Part shown: one piece after another, positions 19,331 through 27,853 of the stretch
How the letters are laid out: each line of letters starts with the position of its first letter
Numbering within the stretch: position 1 is the first letter of the stretch
Origin: Pseudomonas mandelii
GTDB lineage: Bacteria > Pseudomonadota > Gammaproteobacteria > Pseudomonadales > Pseudomonadaceae
NCBI RefSeq assembly: GCF_900106065.1
Contig: NZ_LT629796.1
Location: 1,834,001-1,898,000, forward strand
Length of the DNA stretch: 64,000 nt
Direction of reading: 5' to 3'
Made by a program: the position numbers and the translations under genes
The notes under the pieces: model-generated
What the model was told of the DNA's origin: nothing
Seen by the model: only the letters and a program-made list of their open reading frames with translations
The model's database searches: none

Positions 19331-19795
19331 ATGGCATCCCTGAACAAGCAGCAAAAACGCGCCAAACGGGCCAAGATCAAAGCCAAACAAATCAACATCC
19401 ACGGCCGCAAACCCGCCGCACTGGACGATGACCTGGGCGATGACCTGGGCGAAATCGGCGAGCCGATCCCGGAATACACCCTGGCGATGTTCAGCAAAAT
19501 GCGCGACGCCGAAGCCATCAGCCGCAATGACATGCTGCTGGCCCTGCTGTCGGACCTCGCCGAAATCATCAGCGACCACCCCGAACTGCTGGACATGGAA
19601 AACGCCGACAACGAAGCCATGGCCGCCACTCACCTGGCCGCCGACATGCTGATCGACTACCGCATGTGGACCGATGGCATGGACCGCGATGCCGCACAGG
19701 CGTGGCTGACCGATCCGCAGTTCATCACTGATTTTGGCGATGCGCTGGACAGCTATCGTCAGTCGCTGGATGCGCAGGAAGAAAAGAGCGAATAA
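19331..19795 (+). CDS. hypothetical protein, second of the tandem paralog pair
   Basis: A 154-residue homolog of the preceding product. The N-terminus MASLNKQQKRAKRAKIKAKQ is nearly identical, and MFSKMRDAEAIS, LIDYRMW and WLTDPQFITDF match the aligned positions of the first copy. It begins five bases after the first gene's stop, so the pair arose by tandem duplication and is likely co-translated. It is very acidic in the middle (DDDLGDDLGE). A strong terminator follows. Function unknown. Confidence 0.75.
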   Translation: MASLNKQQKRAKRAKIKAKQINIHGRKPAALDDDLGDDLGEIGEPIPEYTLAMFSKMRDAEAISRNDMLLALLSDLAEIISDHPELLDMENADNEAMAATHLAADMLIDYRMWTDGMDRDAAQAWLTDPQFITDFGDALDSYRQSLDAQEEKSE

Positions 19796-19813
19796 ATACT
19801 CGCCCTTGAAAGC

Positions 19814-19854
19814 AAAAACGGCCGCTCGTCATCACTGACAGCGGCCGTTTTTTT
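19814..19854 (+). terminator. rho-independent terminator, first copy of a duplicated sequence
   Basis: Stem AAAACGGCCGCT/AGCGGCCGTTTT followed by T run. The 27 bases at 19828-19854 recur exactly at 20644-20670, on the other side of vapBC. Confidence 0.92.
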
Positions 19855-19906
19855 ATATCCATTTCCAAAGCTCATCGACCTCTCGTCATCGGACAGGTAT
19901 ATCCCA

Positions 19907-19937
19907 TTGACATATCCCAACAGAGATCTATTCTCTG
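19907..19937 (+). promoter_or_regulatory. vapBC promoter with inverted repeat over the -10
   Basis: TTGACA (19907-19912), 16-base spacer, TATTCT (19929-19934). The inverted repeat CAGAGA-N5-TCTCTG at 19921-19937 covers the -10. A direct repeat of ATATCCCA (about 19899 and 19912) flanks the -35. Autoregulation by VapBC binding is expected for the family; which repeat is the operator is inference. Confidence 0.65.
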
Positions 19938-19971
19938 GACTCAGACACCAGTAAAAACGCAGGAGGCCACA

Positions 19972-20202
19972 ATGGAACAGACTACCCTTTTCATGAGCAA
20001 TCGAAGCCAGGCTGTCCGTCTGCCGAAAGCTGTGGCGATGCCAAGTGACGTCAAACGGGTCAACGTATTTGCCATCGGTCGGGCTCGCATCATTACGCCT
20101 GCAGACGAGACATGGGATAGCTGGTTCGATGGAGATAACGTCAGCACAGATTTTATGACTGATCGCCAACAACCCGCCGATCAGGAGCGAGAGTCGTTCT
20201 GA
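19972..20202 (+). CDS. vapB: VapB-type antitoxin
   Basis: A 76-residue antitoxin with an N-terminal AbrB/MazE-like swapped-hairpin DNA-binding domain (FMSNRSQAVRLPKAVAMP at 7-24). An acidic, presumably disordered C-terminus should wrap the toxin. The stop overlaps the toxin start by one base (TGATG). AT content is higher than in surrounding genes. Family role: neutralises VapC and represses its own promoter. Confidence 0.9.
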   Translation: MEQTTLFMSNRSQAVRLPKAVAMPSDVKRVNVFAIGRARIITPADETWDSWFDGDNVSTDFMTDRQQPADQERESF

Positions 20203-20609
20203 TGATCAAGTTCATGCTCGATACCAATATCTGTATTTTCACCATCAAGAACAAACCGCAAATAGTCAGAGAAGCTTTCAACTTGCATGACGGACAGTTA
20301 TGCATCAGCGCGATTACGCTGATGGAGTTGATCTACGGTGCCGAAAAATCAGCGACCCCCGAAAAGAACCTCGCGGTAATTGAAGGCTTCACAGCCCGCC
20401 TTGAAGTTTTCCCTTTCGACAATGAAGCAGCCGCGCATACCGGAATGATACGGTCCGAGCTAGCGAAGGCCGGAACGCCCATTGGTCCCTATGACCAAAT
20501 GATTGCCGGACATGCGCGCTCACGAGGGTTAATTGTCGTCACCAACAATCTGCGTGAGTTCGAACGGGTGCCAGGATTACGTGTAGAGGATTGGGTTCAT
20601 CCCGATTGA
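20202..20609 (+). CDS. vapC: VapC-type PIN-domain ribonuclease toxin
   Basis: A 135-residue PIN domain with acidic active-site residues Asp7 (MLDTNI), Glu42 (LMELIYG), Asp98 (GPYDQMIA) and the TNNLREF segment at 114-120. This pattern is that of VapC toxins cutting initiator tRNA-fMet in enterobacteria; the target here is not proven. It is co-translated with vapB. The pair sits between two copies of one terminator, suggesting a mobile cassette. Confidence 0.92.
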   Translation: MIKFMLDTNICIFTIKNKPQIVREAFNLHDGQLCISAITLMELIYGAEKSATPEKNLAVIEGFTARLEVFPFDNEAAAHTGMIRSELAKAGTPIGPYDQMIAGHARSRGLIVVTNNLREFERVPGLRVEDWVHPD

Positions 20610-20629
20610 ATCGAATAAAGCTAACGAAA

Positions 20630-20672
20630 AAAAAAGACCGCTTGTCATCACTGACAGCGGCCGTTTTTTTTT
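20630..20672 (+). terminator. rho-independent terminator, second copy of the duplicated sequence
   Basis: The hairpin (GACCGCT/AGCGGCC with one mismatch, T run after) shares 27 identical bases with 19828-19854. The left arm has diverged (GACCGCTT instead of GGCCGCTC). Confidence 0.88.
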
Positions 20673-20689
20673 AAACCTTCAAACAACAA

Positions 20690-21016
20690 TCAGGCAGCAA
20701 CACCTTCCAGACGCGGAATATCAAAACCCAGCTTGGCGCTGGCATAACCCAGTTCGCCTTTGGCGATGGACTGAGCCTTGTAGCCGGCATCGATCAGGTC
20801 CTTAACGTACAGCTTGTTGTAGATGAACATGAACACCAGGTTGCTGAGGCTGAACGTGAAGCAGGCCACGACGAACATGATCGCCGCCCACTTGAAATCA
20901 CCACGGAACAAAGCCGGGAAAAAGCCAAAGAAAAACACGGTCCACGAGAAGCCGATTGGCGCTTCTTTCATGGCACCGGTGTTAGGATTTTTGAACACAA
21001 CCGATGTAAACGCCAT
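20690..21016 (-). CDS. small inner-membrane protein (DUF2628-like)
   Basis: A 108-residue protein with an aromatic opening (GFSWTVFFFGFFPALFRGD, residues 22-40) and a second hydrophobic helix at about 43-68. The WxxFFFGxxPALFRGD pattern resembles DUF2628 and similar small membrane proteins. The ATG at 21016 follows AAGGAG, which decides the start over a long upstream open frame. Monocistronic; function unknown. Confidence 0.75.
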   Translation of the reverse strand: MAFTSVVFKNPNTGAMKEAPIGFSWTVFFFGFFPALFRGDFKWAAIMFVVACFTFSLSNLVFMFIYNKLYVKDLIDAGYKAQSIAKGELGYASAKLGFDIPRLEGVAA

Positions 21017-21295
21017 GCCTGTCTCCTTGATGCCCCAATGGGTTGGCTGGATGGCCGGGCTCTCCATGCAGCGCTTTAAACGGCAAGCACACGCAAATGC
21101 ATCTGTGACTCGCGTCAGATGAGGGAGCAGGCAAGAAAGGGTCGGGGCTTTAGCCAGGAAGGCTGGGGGCGTCGAACAATCCGTGTCCTGAAACTCCATC
21201 GCACCTCGCAACAGCGAGATACACATTCAGCGAGAAGGCTACTATCTAGCCATCACTGTGTCCATCAGGTAAACGCCCGATCACTCGTCTGAATG
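21017..21295. other. intergenic region upstream of the small membrane protein gene
   Basis: About 280 bases between the small membrane protein gene and the gabP terminator. It must hold the former's promoter, but I see no clear element and no gene. Confidence 0.6.
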
Positions 21296-21336
21296 AAAAC
21301 AAAAACGACCGCGATCATTTCTGATGGCGGTCGTTT
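21296..21336 (-). terminator. rho-independent terminator of the GABA-type permease gene
   Basis: On the minus strand, stem AAACGACCGC/GCGGTCGTTT is followed by TTTGTTTT. It lies 26 bases after the permease stop. Confidence 0.85.
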
Positions 21337-21361
21337 CTGTGTTTCTATAGTGTCAGAACAC

Positions 21362-22753
21362 TCAGCGCGCAACCGCTGCGATCAACTGCTCGTTGCGACG
21401 ACGGCGCGCTACGAACAAGCCCGCAGCCACGACCAACAAGCTCAGCAGACCTGTCGCGAGGATCTCGACGCGGTGGGCTTCCTGGAACAGCATGATGGTC
21501 AGGGCCGCGACGATGAAGATGATCACCGCATAGGTCAGGACCGGGAACAGCCACATGCTGAAGGCGATTTTTTCGCCGCGAGCCATACGTTGTTTGCGCA
21601 TACGCAGCTGCGAAATCGCGATCACCAGGTACACCAGCAGCGCGATGGCGCCGGAACTGGCCAGCAGGAATTCGAACACCGCAGCCGGGGCTACGTAGTT
21701 GGCGAACACGGCAAGGAACGCTGCGCCAGTCGACAACATGACGGCCCAGTACGGCGTGCCGCTCTTGTTGGTGCGTTGGGAAACGGCCGGCGCATCACCG
21801 CGCTTGCCCAGGGAGAACATCATGCGCGAAGCGGTATAGAGCGCCGAGTTCAGGCAGCTGGTCACAGCGACCAGCACCACGATGTCGACGATCAGCTTGG
21901 CATTCGGGATGCCCATACGCTCAAGCACGGTCTGGTAGGAACCGACAGCGGCCAGTACCGGATCATTCCATGGCACCAGGGCCACGACGATGAAGATCGA
22001 CACGAGGTAGAACAAACCAATCCGCCAGATCACCGAGTTGGTGGCCTTTGAGATTTGCTGGCCCGGGTTCTTCGATTCCGCGGCCGCGATGGTCACGATC
22101 TCGGTACCCATGAAGGAAAACATGGTGGTCAGAATAGCGCCCAACACCGCGCCCATGCCGTTTGGCAGGAAGCCCTGGGTGTCGAACAAATGCGAAACGC
22201 CGCTGACCTGGCTGTTCGGCAGGTAGCCGAAGATCGCCATGATGCCAAGTGCGATGAAACCGATGATCGCGATGACTTTGACCAGGGCGAACCAGAATTC
22301 GAATTCACCGTAGTTCTTCACGCTGAACAGGTTGGTCACTGTCAGCAGCAAAGTGATGACCAAAGTGAAGGCCCAGATCGCCACGTTGGGAAACCAGGCA
22401 TGCAGGATGGTCGCGGCGGCATTGGCCTCCAACGGGATCACCAATACCCAGAACCACCAGTACAACCAGCCGATGGTGAAACCGGCCCAGTGACCGATCG
22501 CGCGATCGGCGTAGGTCGAAAAGGAGCCCGTGTCTGGCGAGGCGACAGCCATCTCGCCGAGCATGCGCATGACCAGCACCACCAGAGCACCGGCGGCGGC
22601 GTACGCCAACAGCACGGCCGGGCCTGCGGCGGCGATGGCGTGGCCGGAGCCGACGAACAGGCCGGCGCCGATAACCCCGGCGATCGACAGCATGGTCACA
22701 TGACGCGGTTTGAGCCCCTGTTCGAGGCCATTGGAGCTTGGGGTACTGCTCAT
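21362..22753 (-). CDS. gabP: GABA permease-type amino-acid transporter
   Basis: A 463-residue APC-superfamily (amino acid transporter family) proton symporter with about 12 helices. The consensus GLKPRHVTMLSIAGVIGAGL opens the protein, followed by GEMAVASPDTGSFSTYADR. Similarity to GabP is a recollection-level call; related permeases carry other amino acids. The ATG at 22753 starts the conserved region. A sigma-54 promoter lies about 95 bases upstream, which fits nitrogen-responsive expression. Confidence 0.83.
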   Translation of the reverse strand: MSSTPSSNGLEQGLKPRHVTMLSIAGVIGAGLFVGSGHAIAAAGPAVLLAYAAAGALVVLVMRMLGEMAVASPDTGSFSTYADRAIGHWAGFTIGWLYWWFWVLVIPLEANAAATILHAWFPNVAIWAFTLVITLLLTVTNLFSVKNYGEFEFWFALVKVIAIIGFIALGIMAIFGYLPNSQVSGVSHLFDTQGFLPNGMGAVLGAILTTMFSFMGTEIVTIAAAESKNPGQQISKATNSVIWRIGLFYLVSIFIVVALVPWNDPVLAAVGSYQTVLERMGIPNAKLIVDIVVLVAVTSCLNSALYTASRMMFSLGKRGDAPAVSQRTNKSGTPYWAVMLSTGAAFLAVFANYVAPAAVFEFLLASSGAIALLVYLVIAISQLRMRKQRMARGEKIAFSMWLFPVLTYAVIIFIVAALTIMLFQEAHRVEILATGLLSLLVVAAGLFVARRRRNEQLIAAVAR

Positions 22754-22847
22754 TGAAACTACCTTTGTAAGGGAAAGCGATTTGCATCCATCCCGTCCGG
22801 CGTTCCTTCTCGTAAAAAGAAACCAACAGGGCGTTCCATATTCTGCA

Positions 22848-22864
22848 CGCAATAATTGCGCCAA
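22848..22864 (-). promoter_or_regulatory. sigma-54 promoter upstream of the GABA-type permease
   Basis: On the minus strand the sequence reads TTGGCGCAATTATTGCG, matching the TGGCAC-N5-TTGC consensus with the invariant GG-N10-GC spacing. The start of transcription should be near 22838, giving an 85-base leader. This predicts dependence on RpoN and an activator such as NtrC. Confidence 0.78.
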
Positions 22865-23306
22865 AATGTTTCAAACTCCCCAGGCACGGGGCCTGTGGCG
22901 TGACCGGACAGTCATCGCAAGTCCTTGAGATTAATGGCAATTCGCCAGAGCGTTACCCTGCGACCCACTTTGAGAACGAAACAACGCACCAGAAACACAC
23001 CTGAAAATGTGTCGACGCACAATAAAAGTGCAGATCAGGAACGTTTGGCCGGTTAGCGCTTCCAACACCCCGTCAAAGCTGGCAACATCGCGCCCTTTTT
23101 TACGCGACACCCGCGGGACAGCTGGTTCAAACGGCTGTTCGGTTGATAGCAGCGCGACAGTCTGCTGTACCGATGCGACAACCTGCCACATGCCACCCGT
23201 TTACCGCCCGTAGCGCTGTTGGCTGCCATTCGAACGCTATGCTAGCTTGGCCGCCTCGCCAGGAAGGCCAACCAACAGCAGGAGCGAAACACTATGAGGA
23301 ACGCAC
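22865..23306. other. intergenic region between divergent permease and ABC transporter genes
   Basis: About 440 bases without a credible gene. It should carry the activator sites for the sigma-54 promoter and the ABC operon promoter. A -10-like TATGCT occurs at 23238 but I find no well-spaced -35. Confidence 0.55.
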
Positions 23307-24080
23307 ATGGCTGAGGCCACGCCCGCGCTTGAAATTCGCAACTTGCACAAACGCTACGGACAGCTCGAGGTGCTCAAAGGCATCTCGCTGACCGCCCGCG
23401 ACGGCGACGTGATCTCGATCCTGGGTTCTTCCGGTTCCGGCAAGTCCACATTCCTGCGTTGCATCAACCTGCTGGAAAACCCGCACCAGGGCCAGATCCT
23501 GGTGGCCGGTGAAGAACTCAAGCTCAAAGCCGCCAAGAACGGCGAACTGGTGGCTGCCGACGGCAAGCAGATCAACCGTCTGCGCAGCGAGATTGGTTTT
23601 GTGTTTCAAAACTTTAATCTGTGGCCGCACATGAGCGTGCTCGACAACATCATCGAAGCCCCGCGCCGGGTGCTCGGCCAGAGCAAGGCCGAAGCCATCG
23701 AAGTGGCCGAAGCCCTGCTGGCCAAGGTCGGCATCGCTGACAAGCGTCACGCCTATCCGGCGCAACTGTCCGGCGGCCAGCAACAACGCGCGGCCATCGC
23801 CCGCACGCTGGCCATGCAGCCCAAGGTGATCTTGTTCGACGAACCCACCTCTGCCCTTGACCCGGAAATGGTCCAGGAAGTACTTAATGTCATCCGCGCA
23901 CTGGCCGAAGAAGGCCGCACCATGCTGCTGGTCACCCACGAAATGGGCTTTGCCCGTCAGGTGTCCAGCGAGGTGGTGTTCCTCCACCAGGGCTTGGTAG
24001 AAGAGCAAGGATCGCCACAGCAGGTGTTCGAAAACCCGCTTTCGGCACGCTGCAAACAATTCATGTCCAGCAACCGCTAA
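23307..24080 (+). CDS. polar amino-acid ABC transporter, ATP-binding protein
   Basis: A 257-residue HisP/GlnQ-type ATPase with Walker A GSSGSGKST at 40-48, signature LSGGQQQR at 154-161, and Walker B VILFDEP at 174-180. The 15-residue insert around KAAKNGELVAADG is usual in histidine/arginine/ornithine systems. It powers uptake with the next three genes. The ribosome binding site is AGGA, seven bases before the ATG. Confidence 0.94.
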   Translation: MAEATPALEIRNLHKRYGQLEVLKGISLTARDGDVISILGSSGSGKSTFLRCINLLENPHQGQILVAGEELKLKAAKNGELVAADGKQINRLRSEIGFVFQNFNLWPHMSVLDNIIEAPRRVLGQSKAEAIEVAEALLAKVGIADKRHAYPAQLSGGQQQRAAIARTLAMQPKVILFDEPTSALDPEMVQEVLNVIRALAEEGRTMLLVTHEMGFARQVSSEVVFLHQGLVEEQGSPQQVFENPLSARCKQFMSSNR

Positions 24081-24093
24081 CGGAGCTACCCGC

Positions 24094-24840
24094 ATGCAGA
24101 ACTTCAAAAAAGTCTTCCTGGCTGCCGCCGTCACCCTGGCGTTCAGCGCCGGTGCCATGGCTGAAACCCTGAAGATGGGCATCGAAGCGGCCTACCCGCC
24201 GTTCAACAATAAAGATGCCAGTGGCAATGTCGTCGGCTTCGACAAGGAAATCGGCGACGCCCTGTGCGCCAAGATGAAAGTCGATTGCACCGTGGTCACG
24301 TCCGACTGGGACGGCATCATCCCGGCCCTGAACGCCAAGAAGTTCGACTTCCTGATCTCCTCGATGTCGATCACCGACGAGCGCAAGCAAGCGGTCGACT
24401 TCACCGAGCCGTACTACTCGAACAAACTGCAGTTCATCGCGCCGAAAGACAAAGAGTTCAAAACCGACAAGGATTCCCTGAAAGGCAAAGTGATCGGCGC
24501 ACAACGTGCGACCCTCGCCGGCACCTGGATGGAAGACAACATGAAAGACGTCGAAGTCAAACTCTACGACACCCAGGAAAACGCTTATCTGGACCTGACC
24601 TCCGGGCGCCTGGACGGCATCCTGGCCGACAAATACGTCAACTACGAATGGCTGAAAAGCGACGCCGGTCGTTCGTATGAATTCAAGGGCGACCCGGTGG
24701 AAGAAAGCGACAAGATTGGTATCGCTGTACGTAAAGGCGACACCCTGCGCGCGAAGCTGAACCTTGCCCTGAAAGAAATCGTCGAAGACGGCACTTACAA
24801 GAAGATCAACGACAAGTACTTCCCGTTCAGCATCTATTGA
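24094..24840 (+). CDS. polar amino-acid ABC transporter, periplasmic binding protein
   Basis: A 248-residue family 3 binding protein with a 23-residue signal peptide ending AMA. GIEAAYPPFNNKDASGNVVG and DFLISSMSITDERKQAVDFT match the HisJ/ArgT/AotJ group, so basic amino acids are the most likely ligands. It lies 13 bases after the ATPase gene. Exact ligand not determinable by reading. Confidence 0.93.
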   Translation: MQNFKKVFLAAAVTLAFSAGAMAETLKMGIEAAYPPFNNKDASGNVVGFDKEIGDALCAKMKVDCTVVTSDWDGIIPALNAKKFDFLISSMSITDERKQAVDFTEPYYSNKLQFIAPKDKEFKTDKDSLKGKVIGAQRATLAGTWMEDNMKDVEVKLYDTQENAYLDLTSGRLDGILADKYVNYEWLKSDAGRSYEFKGDPVEESDKIGIAVRKGDTLRAKLNLALKEIVEDGTYKKINDKYFPFSIY

Positions 24841-24918
24841 TTCTGACTTGCCTGGCCGGCGCCGTTCTTTGACGGCGCCAGCCCTTGGCATTGCCTGCTG
24901 CACATTGAAAAGAAATCC

Positions 24919-25614
24919 ATGACTATCGATCTCTACGGATTCGGCCCGGCACTCGCCGCTGGCGCGCTGATGACTGTGAAACTGGCACTCTCGGCCCTGT
25001 GCCTGGGGCTGGTGCTCGGTCTGCTCGGCGCCTTGGCCAAGACTTCCCCGTACAAGCCGTTGCAATGGCTTGGCGGCACTTATTCGACACTGGTTCGCGG
25101 CATCCCGGAATTACTGTGGGTGCTGCTGATCTACTTCGGCACGGTCAACCTGATGCGTGCCCTGGGCGAGTTTTTTGGCAATCCCGACCTCGAACTGAAC
25201 GCCTTCGCCGCTGGTGTGATTGCGCTGGGGCTGTGCTTCGGCGCCTACGCCACGGAAGTGTTTCGCGGGGCAATCCTGGCGATTCCCAAAGGTCACCGTG
25301 AGGCCGGCGTGGCGTTGGGCCTGTCGAAGTTTCGCACCTTCACCCGGTTGATCATGCCGCAGATGTGGCGCATCGCCCTGCCCGGCCTGGGCAACCTGTT
25401 CATGATCCTCATGAAGGACACGGCACTGGTGTCGGTGATCGGCCTGGAAGAAATCATGCGTCATGCGCAAATCGGCGTGACCGTATCCAAACAGCCGTTC
25501 ACCTTCTATATGGTGGCCGCGTTCATGTACCTGGGCCTGACCATTCTGGCCATGACGGGCATGTACTTCATGGAAAAACGCGCCGCTCGCGGCTTCGCGA
25601 GGAGCACCCAATGA
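24919..25614 (+). CDS. polar amino-acid ABC transporter, permease (HisQ-type)
   Basis: A 231-residue inner-membrane subunit with five or so helices. The EAA motif (HREAGVALGLSKFRTFTRLIMPQ) is near residue 130 and contacts the ATPase. The pattern of binding protein, then two permeases, is that of hisJQM-type operons. It overlaps the next permease gene by four bases (ATGA). Confidence 0.93.
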   Translation: MTIDLYGFGPALAAGALMTVKLALSALCLGLVLGLLGALAKTSPYKPLQWLGGTYSTLVRGIPELLWVLLIYFGTVNLMRALGEFFGNPDLELNAFAAGVIALGLCFGAYATEVFRGAILAIPKGHREAGVALGLSKFRTFTRLIMPQMWRIALPGLGNLFMILMKDTALVSVIGLEEIMRHAQIGVTVSKQPFTFYMVAAFMYLGLTILAMTGMYFMEKRAARGFARSTQ

Positions 25615-26300
25615 ACTGGGAAGTCATCATCAAGTGGCTGCCGAAGCTGGCCCAGGGCGCCACACTGACCCTGGAACTGGTGGCCATCGCCGTCATTGCG
25701 GGTTTGCTGCTGGCCATTCCGCTGGGCATCGCGCGCTCATCGCGGCTCTGGTACGTGCGGGCATTTCCCTATGCCTACATCTTCTTTTTCCGTGGCACGC
25801 CGTTGCTGGTTCAGCTGTTCCTGGTCTATTACGGCCTGGCGCAATTCGATGCGGTCCGTAACAGCTCGATGTGGCCGTACCTGCGCGATCCGTTCTGGTG
25901 TGCCACGGCGACCATGACCCTGCACACGGCGGCCTACATCGCCGAAATCCTGCGTGGTGCAATTCAGGCGATCCCGCCGGGCGAGATCGAGGCCGCGCGG
26001 GCGCTGGGCATGTCCCGACCGAAAGCACTTTTCTACATCATCCTGCCCCGTGCCGCGCGCATCGGCCTGCCGGCCTACAGCAACGAAGTGATCCTGATGC
26101 TCAAGGCCAGCGCGCTGGCCAGCACCGTGACCCTGCTGGAGCTGACCGGCATGGCCCGCACCATCATTGCCCGGACTTACCTGCCGGTGGAGATCTTCTT
26201 CGCCGCGGGCATGTTCTACCTGCTGATGGCTTACGTGCTGGTGCGTGGCTTCAAGCTGCTGGAGCGCTGGCTGCGCGTCGATGCCTGCCAAGGGCGCTGA
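25611..26300 (+). CDS. polar amino-acid ABC transporter, permease (HisM-type)
   Basis: A 229-residue permease, partner of the preceding subunit. FFFRGTPLLVQLFLVYYGL and the EAA loop (EIEAARALGMSRPKALFYIILP) are typical. The ATG at 25611 is chosen for the ATGA overlap with the upstream gene. Its 3' end overlaps the start of the following methyltransferase gene by 20 bases. Confidence 0.93.
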   Translation: MNWEVIIKWLPKLAQGATLTLELVAIAVIAGLLLAIPLGIARSSRLWYVRAFPYAYIFFFRGTPLLVQLFLVYYGLAQFDAVRNSSMWPYLRDPFWCATATMTLHTAAYIAEILRGAIQAIPPGEIEAARALGMSRPKALFYIILPRAARIGLPAYSNEVILMLKASALASTVTLLELTGMARTIIARTYLPVEIFFAAGMFYLLMAYVLVRGFKLLERWLRVDACQGR

Positions 26301-27510
26301 TTCTCCTGTGCTGACGGGCGAGGCCCTGCTCGCCCGTTTCACGGCGCTGGATGCTTTTCTGATAAAGCATCAGGCGTTGTGGAAACCTCGTCCGTTTACT
26401 CATCTGCAACTTCCTTGGGAAGCGTCCTACCCGGAACTGGCACTTTGGCTACGGGGACGGTCGCTGGAGGATGCGGAAAGCAGCCATAACCAACCCGGTT
26501 TGCTGGATGCGCCGCAGCCATTTGCTGCGTTGGCGGCGCTTTCCCTTGAGCTGGATTCGGTGGGCGAGTTGCCGGCGCATGCATTGGAAGCGGCCGGGCA
26601 TCGATTGAATGTCGATGTGCCGGGCCGTAAGTGGCAGCAGATTGAAGCGTTCGCCAGTCGTTTGTCGTTTACCTCGCCGCCCAGGCATTGGCTGGATTGG
26701 TGTTCAGGCAAGGGCCATTTGGGTCGACGGTTGCTGCAACACGGCCAACAACTGACCTGCCTGGAATACGACCCTGCGCTGGTTGCCAGCGGCCAGGCGT
26801 TCAGTCAACGCCATCACCTGCATGCGCTGCATGTCGAACAGGATGTGCTCGCGGCGGATACCATTGCGATGTTGAATGCCGATCACACGCCCGTTGCGCT
26901 GCATGCTTGTGGTGATCTGCACGTGCGGCTCATTCAATTGGCCAGCGCCGCAGGCTGCAAACAATTGGCCATCGCGCCCTGCTGCTATAACCGAATCAGC
27001 CTTACTGCGTACCAACCGCTTTCCCCGGCCGGTTTGCGATCCGACCTACAACTCTCCCTCGACGATCTCTCGTTGCCGATGAGCGAAACCGTCACCGCCG
27101 GGGCTCGCGTCAGACGTCAGCGCGACACTTCCATGGCCCGGCGCCTCGGATTCGACCTGCTGCAAAGACAACTGCGTGGCGTTGACGAGTACCTGCCAAC
27201 TCCCTCCCTACCGAGCGTCTGGCTGGATAAGTCCTTCGCCGACTACTGCCATCATTTGGCCGCGTTGAAAGAGTTATCCACAACCGGCCCGCAAGATTGG
27301 TCAGCACTCGAAGCCGCTGGCTGGCAGCGACTTGCCGAAGTGCGCAATCTGGAATTGCTGCGTGGCCTTTTCCGACGCCCGCTGGAGCTTTGGCTGGTGC
27401 TCGATCGGGCACTTTTCCTGGCCGATCAGGGCTACACCGTTCGCCTCGGCACCTTCTGCAAAACCCCGCTCACGCCGCGCAATTTCCTGCTCTTGGCAGA
27501 ACGTCCGTAA
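26281..27510 (+). CDS. SAM-dependent methyltransferase (Methyltransf_32-like)
   Basis: A 409-residue protein with SAM motif I LDWCSGKGHLG at 138-148, LHACGDLH further on, and the APCCYN motif that recalls the Methyltransf_32 (PF13679) family. That family includes RNA-linked members; the substrate here is unknown. The ATG at 26281 overlaps the permease gene by 20 bases; a GTG at 26308 is an alternative. Likely the last gene of the ABC operon. Confidence 0.8.
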   Translation: MPAKGADSPVLTGEALLARFTALDAFLIKHQALWKPRPFTHLQLPWEASYPELALWLRGRSLEDAESSHNQPGLLDAPQPFAALAALSLELDSVGELPAHALEAAGHRLNVDVPGRKWQQIEAFASRLSFTSPPRHWLDWCSGKGHLGRRLLQHGQQLTCLEYDPALVASGQAFSQRHHLHALHVEQDVLAADTIAMLNADHTPVALHACGDLHVRLIQLASAAGCKQLAIAPCCYNRISLTAYQPLSPAGLRSDLQLSLDDLSLPMSETVTAGARVRRQRDTSMARRLGFDLLQRQLRGVDEYLPTPSLPSVWLDKSFADYCHHLAALKELSTTGPQDWSALEAAGWQRLAEVRNLELLRGLFRRPLELWLVLDRALFLADQGYTVRLGTFCKTPLTPRNFLLLAERP

Positions 27511-27853
27511 AAAGCCACAGCCTGTGGATAACTCTGTTGATGGAATTATCATGGATCCAATATAACCGCCTGTTTCAGCGGTGAAACGCTACTGTTCAAT
27601 TTTCGTACACATGATAAAAAACCGAGAAAAACAGGCATTTGCGCACAAATGAGAATGGGTCCACAAAAAAGTCATGAGCGCCACTCCTGAGTGCGGCCGT
27701 TGTGCATAAGCGTCCGACGAAAAGGACATAACCGCCGAAACCCGGTCGCGCTCGGCGGAAAATTGCGTGCCGCGATCACCCTTGTTATACAGGCAGGCAA
27801 GAGCGCCAAAGTGCGCCCACGAACAAGAAATCTCTGACAGACAGGAAGCCACA
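27511..27853. other. AT-richer intergenic region before the FkbM methyltransferase gene
   Basis: About 340 bases with lower GC than its flanks and no supportable gene. The promoter of the FkbM gene must be here. An inverted pair ACCGC/GCGGT near 27568-27585 is the only hairpin noted, and it lacks a T run. Confidence 0.5.

Noticed and set aside
21017..21226. N-terminal extension of the small membrane protein
   Set aside because: A strong AAGGAG precedes the ATG at 21016, and the upstream translation lacks conserved character.
24860..24900. Sigma-54-like TTGGCATTGCCTGCTGC before the HisQ-type permease gene
   Set aside because: The GG-to-GC spacing is not the required ten bases.
27274..27531. 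Two perfect DnaA boxes TTATCCACA (27274-27282, and inverted at 27523-27531)
   Set aside because: One lies inside a gene, another occurs inside aguA (48654), and there is no AT-rich unwinding region or dnaA/dnaN context, so an origin is not supported.
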